A stretch of 21,256 nucleotides of DNA from Ophiothrix spiculata (GCA_000969725.1 JXSR01S008683.1), one strand, 5' to 3'; shown: positions 9,177 to 18,666, counted from the first letter of the stretch. Numbers and translations: made by a program. The notes: a model not told the origin generated them from the sequence alone.

Positions 9177-9600
9177 TTAGGCCATATTAAAAAAAACATT
9201 TGTCTCAAAGCTCTCCAACTCCCAAATACCTAATGCGGAATGCGATTTTATTTCTTTTCTTTTTCTTTTTTCTTTTTTTTATTGATTCTAAAAGTCATAT
9301 TGACGACTCCTTTATGGTAGAATGTGTCAAGATATTGAAACAAAACAAAGAAACAGAATTGTGACGATGTTAATTCAACAATAAATGTGATTGCACAATG
9401 TACATAATTTAGAGACAAAAACAACTTCGAAACGAAACATTTTGCCTTGGATTGCGAGTTGCTTTTCACGATTTTTGAAAAAAAAAATTAAAAAAGGTGA
9501 AATAAAATTCGTTTTTTTGATTTTTAGGGAAACTAACGCGCACGAAAAAACTAACGCGCGCGGGAGCTTTGAGACAAAGGTTTTTTTTAATATGGCCTTA
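9177..9600. mobile_element. PIF/Harbinger-like MITE (418 bp) with TTA duplication
   Basis: Terminal repeats 9180-9215 and 9562-9597 match at 34 of 36 positions, beginning GGCCATATTAAAAAAAAC. They are bordered by TTA on both sides (9177-9179 and 9598-9600). A 3-bp TTA/TWA target and GGC-type ends are typical of PIF/Harbinger. The interior contains a long pyrimidine tract (9249-9281) and a tandem AACTAACGCGC pair near 9530-9560. Non-coding. Confidence 0.85.
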
Positions 9601-9641
9601 TTGTCTAAATATAAAAAATATTTACTATGTTGAAATTTCAG

Positions 9642-9843
9642 GAAATAGTTACTTCTTATGCAGAATACTTAGCAGAAAAGAAGCATACGTCAGAAGCAGC
9701 CCTGATGTATTCTTTGTGTGAGCAGTGGTCGCGGGCGTTAGATTTGTACAGGGACAGTGGGTATTGGCAACAAGCGTTCTGTATGGCAAACAAACTGGGC
9801 TATCAGCAGGAGCAGGTCATCAAACTGGCTAAAGAGTTTGCAG
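9642..9843 (+). CDS. ELP1: ELP1 exon g
   Basis: Acceptor AAATTTCAG|GAA in phase 0, donor TTTGCAG|GTAAAA after one base of a codon. It encodes EIVTSYAEYLAEKKHTSEAA, LMYSLCEQWSRALDLYRDSG and YWQQAFCMANKLGY..EQV. These are TPR-like helical hairpins of the ELP1 solenoid; the W..AL and W.QA pairs are typical of the repeats. At 202 bp the exon is not a multiple of three, so skipping it would shift the frame. The acceptor is purine-interrupted and a MITE lies immediately upstream. Confidence 0.97.
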
Positions 9844-9926
9844 GTAAAAACAAACCTTTAATTGGTCAATCAAATGAAGTCAAGTCTAATATTTTCAGAT
9901 GAAGCATGACATGAAGATATGAAAGC

Positions 9927-10256
9927 TTAGGCCTAAAAAAATAATTGTTTGATTGGCGTAACATAGAAAATAGAAAAAAAATAGGATAGGTAGGTCGGAT
10001 TTTTTCTTTTTTAAGTCTATGTTTCACATACAAGAACACAAAATATACGACACATATACAAGAATAGCTTCACTTTTACTGTAACACATCTTTTATTGTC
10101 CTGCAAGCCATATCTCGTGGCCCCATGTATCGATTCCCATCAAATTTGAGATTTAGAGGTTTTTTTTACCATGTTCAAAAAAATTACAATATTTAGGGTC
10201 GGCGGTAAAAATAGGGTCGGTCGGGTTACGCCAATCAAAAAAATTGTTAGGCCTTA
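9927..10256. mobile_element. PIF/Harbinger-like MITE (324 bp) with TTA duplication
   Basis: GGCCTAAAAAAATAATTG and GATTGGCGTAAC at the left end (from 9930) mirror GTTACGCCAATC and TTGTTAGGCC at the right end (to 10253). TTA flanks both sides (9927-9929 and 10254-10256). GGCC ends plus a TTA duplication indicate PIF/Harbinger. The family differs in sequence from the MITE at 9177-9600 but follows the same plan. Non-coding. Confidence 0.85.
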
Positions 10257-10410
10257 TCACAGAAAATTATACATCAAATAATATGGGTGCTTGTTGTAGC
10301 AACGTATGCACAGAGGTCATCATTTTAAGACCTTTGCCATTTACTTTGCTCTCTACAGCTTGGCAGCATCAAACTGGTTTCAGAATGTCTGTCGTGACTG
10401 GCGCACAACT

Positions 10411-10907
10411 GGGGGGGTGACTGGGTATTCTGAATGGGTAACCACCCGAGTTTCAAAAAAATGTGAGACCTGGACAGTTCTCGAGACTTGCAATATAGGC
10501 TATCAACTCAGGTGCTTTGCAAGTCTCACATATGCATATCAAATTTGGCTTTTAAGTCTCAGAATAGGGTATCAATTTAAGAAAGAATGGTTGAATTAAT
10601 GACTATGATACCTTAAATTGCCAATAAAATAAAAGTGCCTTAAATACCTAGAAACACTTCTAAAAAAATTTCAAATTGTGTACGGGTACATTTTATTTGA
10701 TTTCTTGTAATAATTATTTCATCACATTAGCGTAGGATCTCAGATAGGGTATTAAGTTGAGCAGGTATGATCCCTGATAGGATATCCATTTGAACAGATA
10801 GGGTATCATTTCACCCATTTTTGCCAATTTTTGCTCAATTGTAAGGTCACCTTTCGGAACCAGCGGAACTCCGGTGGTTACCCAGACACAAATATCAGTT
10901 ACCCCCC
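10411..10907. mobile_element. Inverted-repeat element with internal short repeats
   Basis: The left end, GGGGGGGTGACTGGGTATTC plus TGGGTAACCACCCGAGTTTC, is mirrored over about 43 bases by the right end, which finishes CAGTTACCCCCC at 10907. Inside, ATAGGGTAT or a one-base variant recurs at 10564, 10744, 10777 and 10798, each in a similar context, suggesting a diverged internal repeat. No clear target duplication was found, partly because the G/C runs blur the ends. Confidence 0.75.
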
Positions 10908-11262
10908 TAAAATTTGTGGCAAGCAGATATAAGGATTGCCTTGTGTTGGTCGCAATGTTTTCAATTGGATTTAATACAACTTTTTCTGCGACAAACTATT
11001 GGGGTAATATGTAAAAAATAGCTCAAAATTGCAAATACACCATCTGCTGCACCTACATACTACAACCTGCCTGCTTAAAACTCCTTTACGTTCCTACAGC
11101 AAATTTTGAATATGATCCACATTCAACGTAATTCATCACAGTGGCCGATGGGAACTGAAATATACAGAAATACCCATAAAATGGAAACAGATTGTCGTCA
11201 GAGTTGACTAGAATTTTCAGCTGAGATTTTGTTGTTGTTTAAATGTGACTTTATATTTTCAG

Positions 11263-11387
11263 TGTACTTTGTAAACCACCGTAGACCCATAGATGCGGCT
11301 GCTGTATTACTTGAATACACAAGTGATGTGGAAGAGGCTATTGTGATACTTATTGAAGGACAGCAGTGGAGTGAAGCACTCAGAGTG
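11263..11387 (+). CDS. ELP1: ELP1 exon h
   Basis: Acceptor TATTTTCAG|TG completes a Val codon with the last G of exon g; donor AGAGTG|GTAAGA is on a codon boundary. It encodes YFVNHRRPIDAAAVLLEYTS, DVEEAIVILIEGQQWSEALR and V. The IDAA.VL.EY..D.EEA...L.EG..W.EALR pattern is the standard ELP1 TPR-like hairpin. Alignment to vertebrates runs across the splice without a gap. Confidence 0.97.
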
Positions 11388-12315
11388 GTAAGAGACTGAT
11401 TCCAAGTATTAATCTGTATTGACCAGTTTTCATTTGACATAAAAATGTTTTGAATTGTAGGCTCCTGTTTGAAATTTGATATTTGTTAGGATGCATGTAA
11501 AGCATGTCAAAGCCAAAGAGGGAGGTTACTAAATGTAGTTTGCATTTGTAGAGAGAGGGAATGTATAGTGATGTATAGACCTATCAGATATACACATACT
11601 GTATGCAGCACCCCAAGAAGGAGCATTTGAACAGGGGACTAATGCCTTAACGTGACTTCCGAACCAGAGAGTAATTAGAGTAAAGTTTCTTGGCCAACCC
11701 AGAACCTCAGTATTATGAGTTCTGTTCCCTAACCGCTCAGCCATGTTCCCTTAATACCCAAGTCTTTGAACAAAGTCGCACATGATTTACTTGATGTAAG
11801 CTATTGTAAGAACAGTGTGCATAACTTTGAAAAACTTTTAAACATACATAGAATGTAATAGGTTAATTAAATGTGGCATTTAAGCTGAGTCATTGGAAAA
11901 CTGGAAATGTTTGCTGCTTTATAGAGTTCCACAGTTTTCTCAGACATGAAATATGTTTTTAAATGACAATTTAACCTAATTTTTCATTGAAATACATTTT
12001 AAATGTACAAAACAACACTTTTTAGATGCGTGTTATGCGTGACATAAAGTCCTGTGACATTTTAGTTTAACAAATTGGTAACAGTTTGCTATGGAAATGT
12101 GTATATGCATATTTTATTAGAAATGTCTCTGTTTCACAAATTTGGATCTGGTTAAAATAAGCAATGTTTCAAGTGCTGGGAACTGTTTCTGGTTTTGCAA
12201 GTAAAGTTTAAATGTGTCCACAATTTATATTATATTTGAGGGGCAGATTGAGCCACCATTTATTTCAATAAAATTGAGTAAAATATACATGTTCATTGAT
12301 TTTTTCTTCCTGCAG
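11388..12315 (+). other. ELP1 intron (phase 0)
   Basis: GTAAGA donor and TTTTTTCTTCCTGCAG acceptor, a strong site. It carries a minus-strand tRNA-derived SINE-like segment near 11560-11752. The remaining 560 bases to the acceptor show nothing recognisable. Confidence 0.85.
11560..11752 (-). repeat. tRNA-derived SINE, minus strand
   Basis: Read on the minus strand from about 11752, GGGAACATGGCTGAGCGGTT AGGG contains a near-consensus RNA polymerase III A box (TGGCTGAGCGG, 11743-11733) like those of Leu/Ser tRNAs. The expected B box some 40 bases on (around GGTTCTGGGTTGG) is degraded. The following body, including TTCTTGGGGTGCTGCATAC, is non-coding. Limits are approximate and no flanking duplication was found. 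Confidence 0.5.
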
Positions 12316-12376
12316 ATGCATAAATGTAGCCGTACAGATTTCATTGAAACCAACTTGAAACCAGCACTTGTAGAAT
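12316..12376 (+). CDS. ELP1: ELP1 exon i (61 bp)
   Basis: Acceptor TTCCTGCAG|ATG in phase 0, donor TAGAAT|GTAAGT after one base of a codon. It encodes MHKCSRTDFIETNLKPALVE, matching the vertebrate segment with D.IETN.KP...E. It is the shortest complete coding exon of the window. The ATG at its start is an internal Met, not an initiation codon. Because 61 is not a multiple of three, skipping would break the frame. Confidence 0.95.
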
Positions 12377-14224
12377 GTAAGTCATCTAGGAAGAATATTG
12401 ACAAATGTTAAGCTTAAAGGAGTGTGTTCTCATCACTGTTTCGACCCCTTGCTTTCCGAGATAAAATTGGAGATTTTGATACCAGAAGAATGGTCATATT
12501 ATTTCATAACTCCTGTAAAGGTTGCACCTGAATTATATTTCCACAAAGATACGTGATCAAAATATTCCCAAATTACCGTTAAGAAATGTGTTTACCAAAA
12601 TAAATATTGTGTAGTTTCTATGTGACTCTCAGACACATTCTGTTGGTAACAAAAAATTGACTCAAGTAATGCAAGTCAAACTTCAGAATTGCAGCATATA
12701 TATTCCGTAAATCTTGAAGTATGCAACAAGCAGCCAATTAAGGCACATAAACCAATATAACCATACGGGGAAATAAATTAGACCGCATTTTTTAATCATA
12801 ACAATGTACCAAAAATGATCTAATGTTGAACATTTGTCCATGTGTTGGCATTAAAATTAGTCCAAAATAATACCAAATCATGAAGAATTCATGTTGAAAA
12901 AATTAATATGCAGTAATTTGGTCTTAATCAAACCTATTCTGTCGGACGCAGTTGTTGAATTTGGCGTACTCAGTCCTTGTTACTGGCGTGAAACTTATTG
13001 TGCGATGTCTATGGAGTGAACCAATATTTCCAAAATATTTTATGTTTCCGCTCTGATTCTTTAATTTTTTCTTACAATAAAGTTGAAAGACACATTTTTG
13101 AACAATATATCAAAGAAAGGGGTTGATACAAAAATTTATTTAGCTGAAAATGTAAATTTTGTACACTTTTTCATTAACCTCCAATGCAATGTTTCACGCC
13201 AGGGAGTAACATGGAACAGCCTCAATTGACCAATCAGAGGACAGCATTCTAGTCTGTGACATCAGTGCGTCCAACAGAATAATCAATCATTACCAGTCTC
13301 TTACACAATACAAAACCAACAGTTTGCAATGTTGTAGAATTCAAAGGAAATGCTATGGATCTCGTAACAGAGTCTGATTGCATGTTGCATACTTCCAAGG
13401 TTTATAGAGTATAGGTGATGGTCCTTCAAAGTATGGTAGACATGTTATAGGATTTTCTTAGGTTTTGAACAAAACTTAACAAGAGACAATTTAATATCTA
13501 TTGACTCGGCTTTTGAACTTCTTTAAAATGTAAATTTTATCAGTTGAACTAGAGAACGGTACTTCAATTTGAATATTTACAATACTGGCTTTAAAACTGA
13601 ACTATGTAAAAACCTGCAAAATGGATATCCCATTATACCACACCCTGTGCTATCTACAGAAGACGTAAAGTTTTATTGAAGACATTGGTTTATGTTTACT
13701 GAGGGATATTAACAATATTTTAAGCTACTTTTGCATAACTTTCATCTTACATTTATTTATGAATTATTTATATCGTATAAAACACAAAAACATGAAAAAA
13801 ACATTGAGTGTGACTTGTCATTTTATCTCGCTGCATTGTTATAAATAAGTATAATTTATTTCTTCCACAAATGCAAAGTTACAAAATAAACACATGAAAA
13901 GATTCAATAATGTTAATATTGTATACACCAAAATGGTGAAATCGGCCCCAACAATTTTACCAAATTTCCCTTAAATGGACGTAACTTTTGCAGTTGATTA
14001 TGAAATGAAATCATTTAAAGTGTTTTTAGCAGCCAATAAGATAACTTTTCCAATAGAGAAAAACTTGTGACTTCAATTTTATTGATTTTTTTAAAGCATC
14101 GTTGACAAAAATGTATAACCTGTATTAATCGACAAGTTAACTAAACTATAAATTATGGTAGACTAAGTTGACGACGGTTTATTTTTGGTTGCTTATGTTA
14201 CATTATTCACATTTTGATTTGCAG
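12377..14224 (+). other. ELP1 intron (phase 1)
   Basis: GTAAGT donor and GATTTGCAG acceptor. It contains a foldback repeat at 12935-13282. Bases 12377-12930 and 13285-14224 are AT-rich, and I see no gene, RNA or repeat terminus in them. Confidence 0.8.
12935..13282. repeat. Foldback element, eroded inverted arms
   Basis: TATTCTGTCGGACGCA (12935 and on) matches the reverse complement of TGCGTCCAACAGAATA (to 13282). Further in, GTTACTGGCGTGAAAC (12978-12993) is mirrored by GTTTCACGCCAGGGAGTAAC (from 13191), with an interruption of a few bases. The order and spacing of the two matches suggest one old TIR element of about 350 bp. No target duplication was identified. Confidence 0.6.
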
Positions 14225-14468
14225 ATTGTAGTATACACGTGGCTAATCTAGAAAATCATGCCGCAACTTTTGAGAAACACAAGTCAAGACTGGCTGTTGT
14301 CCGTCAGCTTAAAGAGCAGGCACGGCTGGAGTTTGCGGAAGGTGACATCAACGACCCCAATGCTGACTTGTACTCGGATACTAGCAGCATAACAGGGAGT
14401 GTTACAAGCAGTAGGTCTGGGTATAGTGCTTACACTAACTACAGCAGTACTACAGCTAAGATTGCAGG
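14225..14468 (+). CDS. ELP1: ELP1 exon j, Ser-rich linker
   Basis: Acceptor TTTGCAG|AT completes a Tyr codon with the T of exon i; donor GCAGG|GTGAGT leaves two bases of a Gly codon. The first part, ANLENHAATFEKHKSRLAVV followed by RQLKEQARLEF, is the conserved ELP1 helix. After residue 45 or so the exon turns into a low-complexity linker rich in Ser, Thr, Tyr and Gly (DLYSDTSSITGSVTSSRSGY onward). Vertebrates have a similar acidic then Ser-rich stretch (SDLFSETSS) here. In yeast, phosphorylation sites that control Elongator lie beside the basic patch; equivalence is an inference. Confidence 0.96.
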
Positions 14469-15586
14469 GTGAGTGTTGGGACACACAACACTAAATTCAG
14501 TTCACCATAAAACCAGTAGTTAAAGAGTCGTCGTTTTTTTAACTTTTTATGGCAATATATAATATTAAAAAATAAATAATAGTCTCATAGTAGAATAGCA
14601 GTTACAATTTATTGAATCTTTTTTTTTTTTTTTCATTTTTGATATGAATTTGTCCCCTTATTAAAAATCAAGATCTACATGTATTGGAAGTTTGCTGGTT
14701 CGTAGATAATGGTAACTTGAATGTCAAGATTTTGAATAAGAATATAATTTTTCAAGGCACAAGACAAGTTAACAATCCATTGATATTGGAACAGTGACAA
14801 TGCAAGTTCCAAGAAATATAAGATTATTTTTTAAATGCTTTGACCAGCTGGAACGTATCAAATTAAAATGATGCAATCTTAACCTGCAGGTTTTCGAACC
14901 TCTTTCTCTTTCTTGTATCTGCCTTTGAGCCATATAGGTTCTAGGGGTTGACATTAGTATTTTTTGTACTAGCCAGTCGGGCAGGTAACTTTCCAAAGTT
15001 ACTCGCCCAACAAGAAATTTACCTACCTGAATTTTAACAATTTCATAAACAAAACATCACTAACAAAAAGAAATTTGGGTGTTTTCACACAAAAAACTTT
15101 AAAAATTTGTGTGTTTTTTGCAAAAATTTTTTTGTATAAATCTTTCTCAACATTTTGAGAAATTTGGTTTATGGATAGGTTCCCTTTTCTTGAAAATTTG
15201 AATTTTTATGGGTGACATTTTCAACCTGCCATGTTGGGCAGGTAACTTTAAATTTTTACCCGCCCGACACCAAAGTTACCCGCCATTGGCTGTCGGGTGG
15301 GTGCTTATGTCCAGACCTGATAGGTTCACATTACAGTCTCAGGGCAAATAAGACTAAAAGTTAATAATGATTTATTCAGAGTTTCAAGATGACATCCATC
15401 GACACGCAACCTTTTATGTGCGCTATTCCTCTATGCATTGTATGTGTGTCGACTGCGTGTTGACGGACGACAAACGATGCATATCAACAGACTTTGAATA
15501 AACCATAAGAGTAGTGATGATTTATCCCCATATAACAGATTTTTTCATTTCAGTTCATTTTGATTTTCATTTCATTTTCTCCACAG
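14469..15586 (+). other. ELP1 intron (phase 2)
   Basis: GTGAGT donor and TTTTCTCCACAG acceptor. It holds a T run at 14621-14632, an hAT-like MITE at 14942-15319 and a small eroded inverted repeat near 15369-15507 (ATTTATTCAGAGT and TTTGAATAAACC). Confidence 0.85.
14934..15327. mobile_element. hAT-like MITE (378 bp) with 8-bp duplication
   Basis: ATAGGTTC is repeated exactly at 14934-14941 and 15320-15327. Between them the ends TAGGGGTTGACATTAG and the reverse complement of CTTATGTCCAGACCTG correspond. Subterminal GGGCAGGTAACTTT and GGGCGGGTAA motifs occur in both arms in inverted order. An 8-bp duplication and this end type fit the hAT superfamily. The AT-rich interior is non-coding. Confidence 0.85.
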
Positions 15587-15714
15587 TCGTTCCTCAAAGA
15601 ATCGTAGGAAAGCAGAACGTAAGAAACACAGTTTAAGAGAGGGCAGCGCCTTTGAAGATGTTGCGTTACTGGAAGCTTTAGGAGGAATCATTAGGACTGT
15701 AGATAACATGAAGG
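15587..15714 (+). CDS. ELP1: ELP1 exon k, basic tRNA-binding/NLS patch
   Basis: Acceptor TCTCCACAG|T completes the Gly codon; donor AAGG|GTAAGG ends after one base of a codon. It encodes [40 protein letters not shown] and MK. The [15 protein letters not shown] block is nearly invariant among animals. In the family it is a bipartite basic patch reported to act in tRNA binding and as a possible nuclear localisation signal. The following EDVALLEAL helix begins the C-terminal dimerisation region. The next exon, expected to start with E/D-V-Y/H and a hydrophobic helix, is not found in the remaining window. Confidence 0.97.
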
Positions 15715-16162
15715 GTAAGGCATAAACAATAATATATTTATCTGAAGAATGTTTTTCACTTGCTATATTTAGGTGAGGGAATTGGTACTTCCCTTGCTTG
15801 GTGCCTGAATTAAGTCAGTTTCTTAGGTGTTAGCTTTTTATTTATTTAGTTTATTGTGTGGTTGTAACTCTGAGTTTTACACTGTAGCGATCTTTAATCA
15901 ATTTATTTATTTTTTTAACAGGCAAAATTGACAATAGAATTAAACAAGACGGCAATATATGATAAAAAAGTGGAGATTCATACGTATTTGTAGAACTAAA
16001 ATTGGTGATGGATTCAACTTCTGCAGAAATTTACGTACCTCAGGAGTACTTTTAGATGTGCTACATTCGGCGTTGGCTGATGTTCTGCTGTGTTCTTCTT
16101 TTTGTTGGAGAAGGGATACCTTACTCCAAAAGAGGGGCGGGGCTAAATAAAGGATTCAAGTT

Positions 16163-16412
16163 CTTCTGATGTCATACTTTAAAATCTCGATATAGTGCAC
16201 CTCATGTTTTGCTCCTAAACATGTCCCTTACCACAATACCAAGAGGTCTACATCACTAATCAGATGTTAAAATGAAAGTTACATTCGTTATATATCAGAA
16301 ACAGGCAATCAATTTCATATCTTATAAACCATATCAAAAATATGGGACAAAATGGCAGCTGGGAAAAGGTGCACTATATTGAGATTTTAAAGTATATCAT
16401 CTTCTGATGTCA
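16163..16412. mobile_element. Inverted-repeat element (234 bp) with flanking 12-bp direct repeat
   Basis: ATACTTTAAAATCTCGATAT and AGTGCACCT (16174-16202) mirror AGGTGCACTATATTGAGATT and TTAAAGTAT (16367-16395), with one mismatch over the 28-base core. CTTCTGATGTCA occurs exactly at 16163-16174 and 16401-16412. If GATG/CATC belongs to the TIR, the element is 16168-16401 and the true target duplication is shorter (TTCT-like). The interior is non-coding. Confidence 0.7.
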
Positions 16413-16639
16413 CCAACATGAAGAACTCCAGAGGTAATTCAATTTCTGTAGTGCAGAAGTCTAATCCGTCATCAATTTAAATATAATGCAGAAAAATGTC
16501 AGTCTATTGCTATTAGGTCCCAAAACAAAAAGGACCTGTAAAATAACATACAGTTTCATAAACAAAGATGAGAATCGAGCAGAAATGGAAAACAGTTAAC
16601 TTATTCAGATTCATTAACACATGAACCCAAACAAAGAAA

Positions 16640-17600
16640 TTGGCTGGATTTTGGCCCTGTAGAAAAAAGGTTCTACATCACTACGGTATCCCTGACAGAT
16701 TAGTGAAGGCCAAAGGCATTTTGTACAACAATTCAAAAAGTGCTGTCATGGTGGATGGAAATATCTTGTAGCCTTTCTAAGTCACAACAGGAACATTGCA
16801 AGGAGATGTCTTGGCACCCTTTCTTTTCATTGTGCATATTGGACGCTACAAAAGGCAATTGACGATACAGACTCAGGAGTATGACACATCCACGGCGATC
16901 CAGGAGACACCATGGATACAAAATGATATCGCCTTGCTAGAATCTTCAATTTAGGATTAGACTTGGGTATGGTGACACATACACAGCAATCCAGGAGACA
17001 CCCTGCAAAAGTCTTAAATGACTTGGATTTTGCCGACGATATCGCCTTGCTAGAATCTTCAATCCCAAGAGAACAGACACAGTTGACAGGAACAGCAGCC
17101 GCAGCTGCCAAGTTTATGGCAGGTGCATCAACCGTTCCTATGACTTTAAATGTCTTGGTTGTACGATGGTCTCCAGTCACAAAGTCCTTAATATATGAAA
17201 GGCCCAAGCCTGATCTGCATTCTGGTATATGGAACGCATATGGAGCATATAAGTACAAATATTCCTGTTGACATGAAGGTTGGACTGTTTAACACAACTG
17301 TGAATCGTGGGTGGTAACAGGTGGCATAGAAGTTTCTCAACATAATGCTTGCAATAGAGTCATGCTAAACATCAAGTGCATTGACCATATCCCTTATTCC
17401 AGAATCTACAATGATACAAATACTGCCTTAAGCCTTAAATCTGATGAAGCTGCGACAACTTATGTTTCTTGGCCATATACTGAGGATGTCTTTGGTGGAA
17501 CCCTGCAGATTGTATGCTCTCTGCATTGTTCTACATGGAAGGAGCTAGGCCGTCAGAGAGCATATATATCTGTCTTATATCAAAAACTTATCAAAAAGCT
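16640..17600 (+). pseudogene. Decayed non-LTR retrotransposon (LINE) reverse transcriptase
   Basis: Translation from 16673 reads LHHYGIPDRLVKA, then SKSAVMVDGNI, two stops (TAG and TAA near 16768-16780), then VTTGTLQGDVLAPFLFIVHI. These are reverse-transcriptase motifs of a LINE. In another frame from 16963 follow VTHTQQSRRHPAKVLNDLDF and FADDIALLES, the catalytic Y/F-A-D-D box (17029-17040). Then comes a C-terminal part resembling LFNTTV and later RVMLNIK..DHIP, as found after the RT domain in such elements. Stops, frameshifts and missing 5' half (no endonuclease seen) show it is dead. The clade was not assigned. Confidence 0.88.
16876..17063 (+). repeat. Internal duplication within the LINE remnant
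   Basis: TGACACATCCACGGCGATCC with AGGAGACACC (from 16882) recurs as TGACACATACACAGCAATCC with AGGAGACACC (from 16973). ATCGCCTTGCTAGAATCTTC recurs at 16928 and 17041. The first copy lacks about 22 bases, including the part coding DLDFAD of the catalytic box; the second retains it. The insertion of a partial copy breaks the reading frame. Confidence 0.85.
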
Positions 17601-17704
17601 ATAGCTGACTTGGCTCAAAATCGAAGTGATTTGGGAAAATTTGCTATCACCTGCTGTGACCAATGATAATGATTGACACGGTAACTGAATTTCACTTGAT
17701 ATTT

Positions 17705-17912
17705 TAAGGCACAATTATCTATGACCTATTAGTTGGAAGTAAATTTCAGTTGAGAGTGTCTGATAAATAAAAGAATTGGTGATAAATATTGTACTATGTA
17801 TATTTAAAAAAATCTTATAAACATGAACAAGATGTAGTTGCCTCACTCTTATCTTGAATATTCACAAAATTGTTGGAATCAAAGTTGACTTGATGTACTG
17901 TGCTCTATATTC
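17705..17912. repeat. 208-bp tandem repeat, copy 1
   Basis: AATTATCT at 17713 through CTATATTC at 17912 aligns along its length with 19167-19368. Shared stretches include TTGGAAGTAAATTTCAG, GGTGATAAATATTGTACTA and GATTCTGATAA-like blocks, with scattered substitutions and small indels. After removing the intervening element the two copies are head-to-tail with a unit of about 208 bp. No coding sense was recognised. It may be a fragment of a satellite or a local duplication. Confidence 0.8.
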
Positions 17913-18408
17913 CAGGGCTAGAATTTCGGCAAGAATCCGCGAGTCGACTCACGTAGAGACTCTCGCCAAAATACTACAGCGCAAATCCACATGGACTCGT
18001 GCAAAAAATCATACCAAAGCTTGATAACCAACCCGCATATCACAAGAATTTCTACACTAGCGAAAAGCACAGATAGCTGATTTACAATTACCGATCATTA
18101 GTCAATCAATCAATGACAAATATCGTGATTGGTTTTATACAGTCACAACAGAATTTTTCAGCCAATAGAATTTGAGGTTATTGCTAGGTCAGTAGTGTAC
18201 CATTTACCTAAGTATGTAGTGTACTCGCTTGCAAAGTGAATCTAGGTTTCTTTTTAAAGAAATAATATCGTCCTTTAAATTGCAAAAATATTTACTATTA
18301 AATAAAACCCTACTCTTTGGGGGTACTTTGGTTGAATTTGTGGCGAAAGGTTTGCCGAGAGGAGGTAAAAAATTCCTATCGAAGATAGATGTATATTTGG
18401 GTCTATAG

Positions 18409-18545
18409 TTGTCGGATTTAATTCGTGAACGCGTATTTATAGCAAATACGCAGTGGTCCCTGACGCGAGCGTATATTTCCAAGGTTGTTTAGTTCGCGTG
18501 TACGCACAAGGCTCTGAGTACGCGTTCACGAATTAAATCCAACAA
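18409..18545. repeat. 27-bp inverted repeat inside the hAT-like element
   Basis: TTGTCGGATTTAATTCGTGA plus ACGCGTA (18409-18435) is mirrored at 18519-18545 with a single mismatch. A nested hairpin, GCGTATTT/AAATACGC, lies at about 18430-18450. The segment between the arms is unusually rich in CpG for this window. It may be a nested MITE or an internal regulatory palindrome of the transposon. Confidence 0.8.
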
Positions 18546-18666
18546 TAATAGGGTAATGTTTACTTCGCACATGTTTCAGCTTGCTTGACAGTTCCCACTG
18601 TCAATGCATATCGCATTAGACGACGATCATTTTTTATTCCTAATTTCGTGAAAAGGTTAAAAAGTT

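Larger units (their letters stand above)
7952..9641 (+). other. ELP1 intron (phase 0), MITE-rich
   Basis: GTAACG donor; the acceptor TTGAAATTTCAG has a poor pyrimidine tract. It holds an inverted-repeat MITE at 8078-8348, a foldback at 9039-9153 and a PIF/Harbinger-like MITE at 9177-9600 that ends 41 bases before the next exon. Bases 8350-8950 carry only short inverted repeats (for example AAGGTCATTATCA and its complement near 8752-8790). Confidence 0.85.
9844..11262 (+). other. ELP1 intron (phase 1) with two TIR elements
   Basis: GTAAAA donor and TTATATTTTCAG acceptor. It contains the MITE at 9927-10256 and a larger inverted-repeat element at 10411-10907. Bases 10257-10410 and 10908-11262 show nothing recognisable. 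Confidence 0.85.
1..15714 (+). other. ELP1: ELP1 gene, C-terminal half (partial at both ends)
   Basis: Elongator complex protein 1 is the large scaffold subunit of the cytoplasmic Elongator complex, which with the Elp3 catalytic subunit starts cm5U/mcm5U modification of wobble uridine in tRNAs. Eleven exons with compatible phases join into 627 whole codons with no stop. The joined product aligns collinearly with vertebrate ELP1, with near-identical blocks such as [59 protein letters not shown] and [15 protein letters not shown]. In the family, the N-terminal half (not here) forms two WD40 propellers; the part seen is the end of the second propeller, the helical-repeat solenoid and a basic region implicated in tRNA binding. 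All ten complete introns are GT-AG. The first exon is cut by the window start, and the C-terminal roughly 100 residues are missing from the window. Identification rests on remembered family sequence. Confidence 0.96.

Noticed and set aside
9249..9281. Long pyrimidine tract as a splice-acceptor signal
   Set aside because: It lies inside a MITE about 360 bases before the exon, with no AG or coding sequence next to it.
12316..12318. ATG at the start of exon i as a possible translation start
   Set aside because: It is directly preceded by a strong splice acceptor and aligns with internal ELP1 sequence, so it is an internal Met.
15369..15507. Inverted repeat GATTTATTCAGAGT / TTTGAATAAACC as a separate transposon
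   Set aside because: Arms match well for only about 15 bases, with no target duplication; noted only within the intron entry.
16827..17258. 143-codon minus-strand frame
   Set aside because: It is the shadow of the LINE reverse-transcriptase remnant, whose catalytic motifs read on the plus strand.
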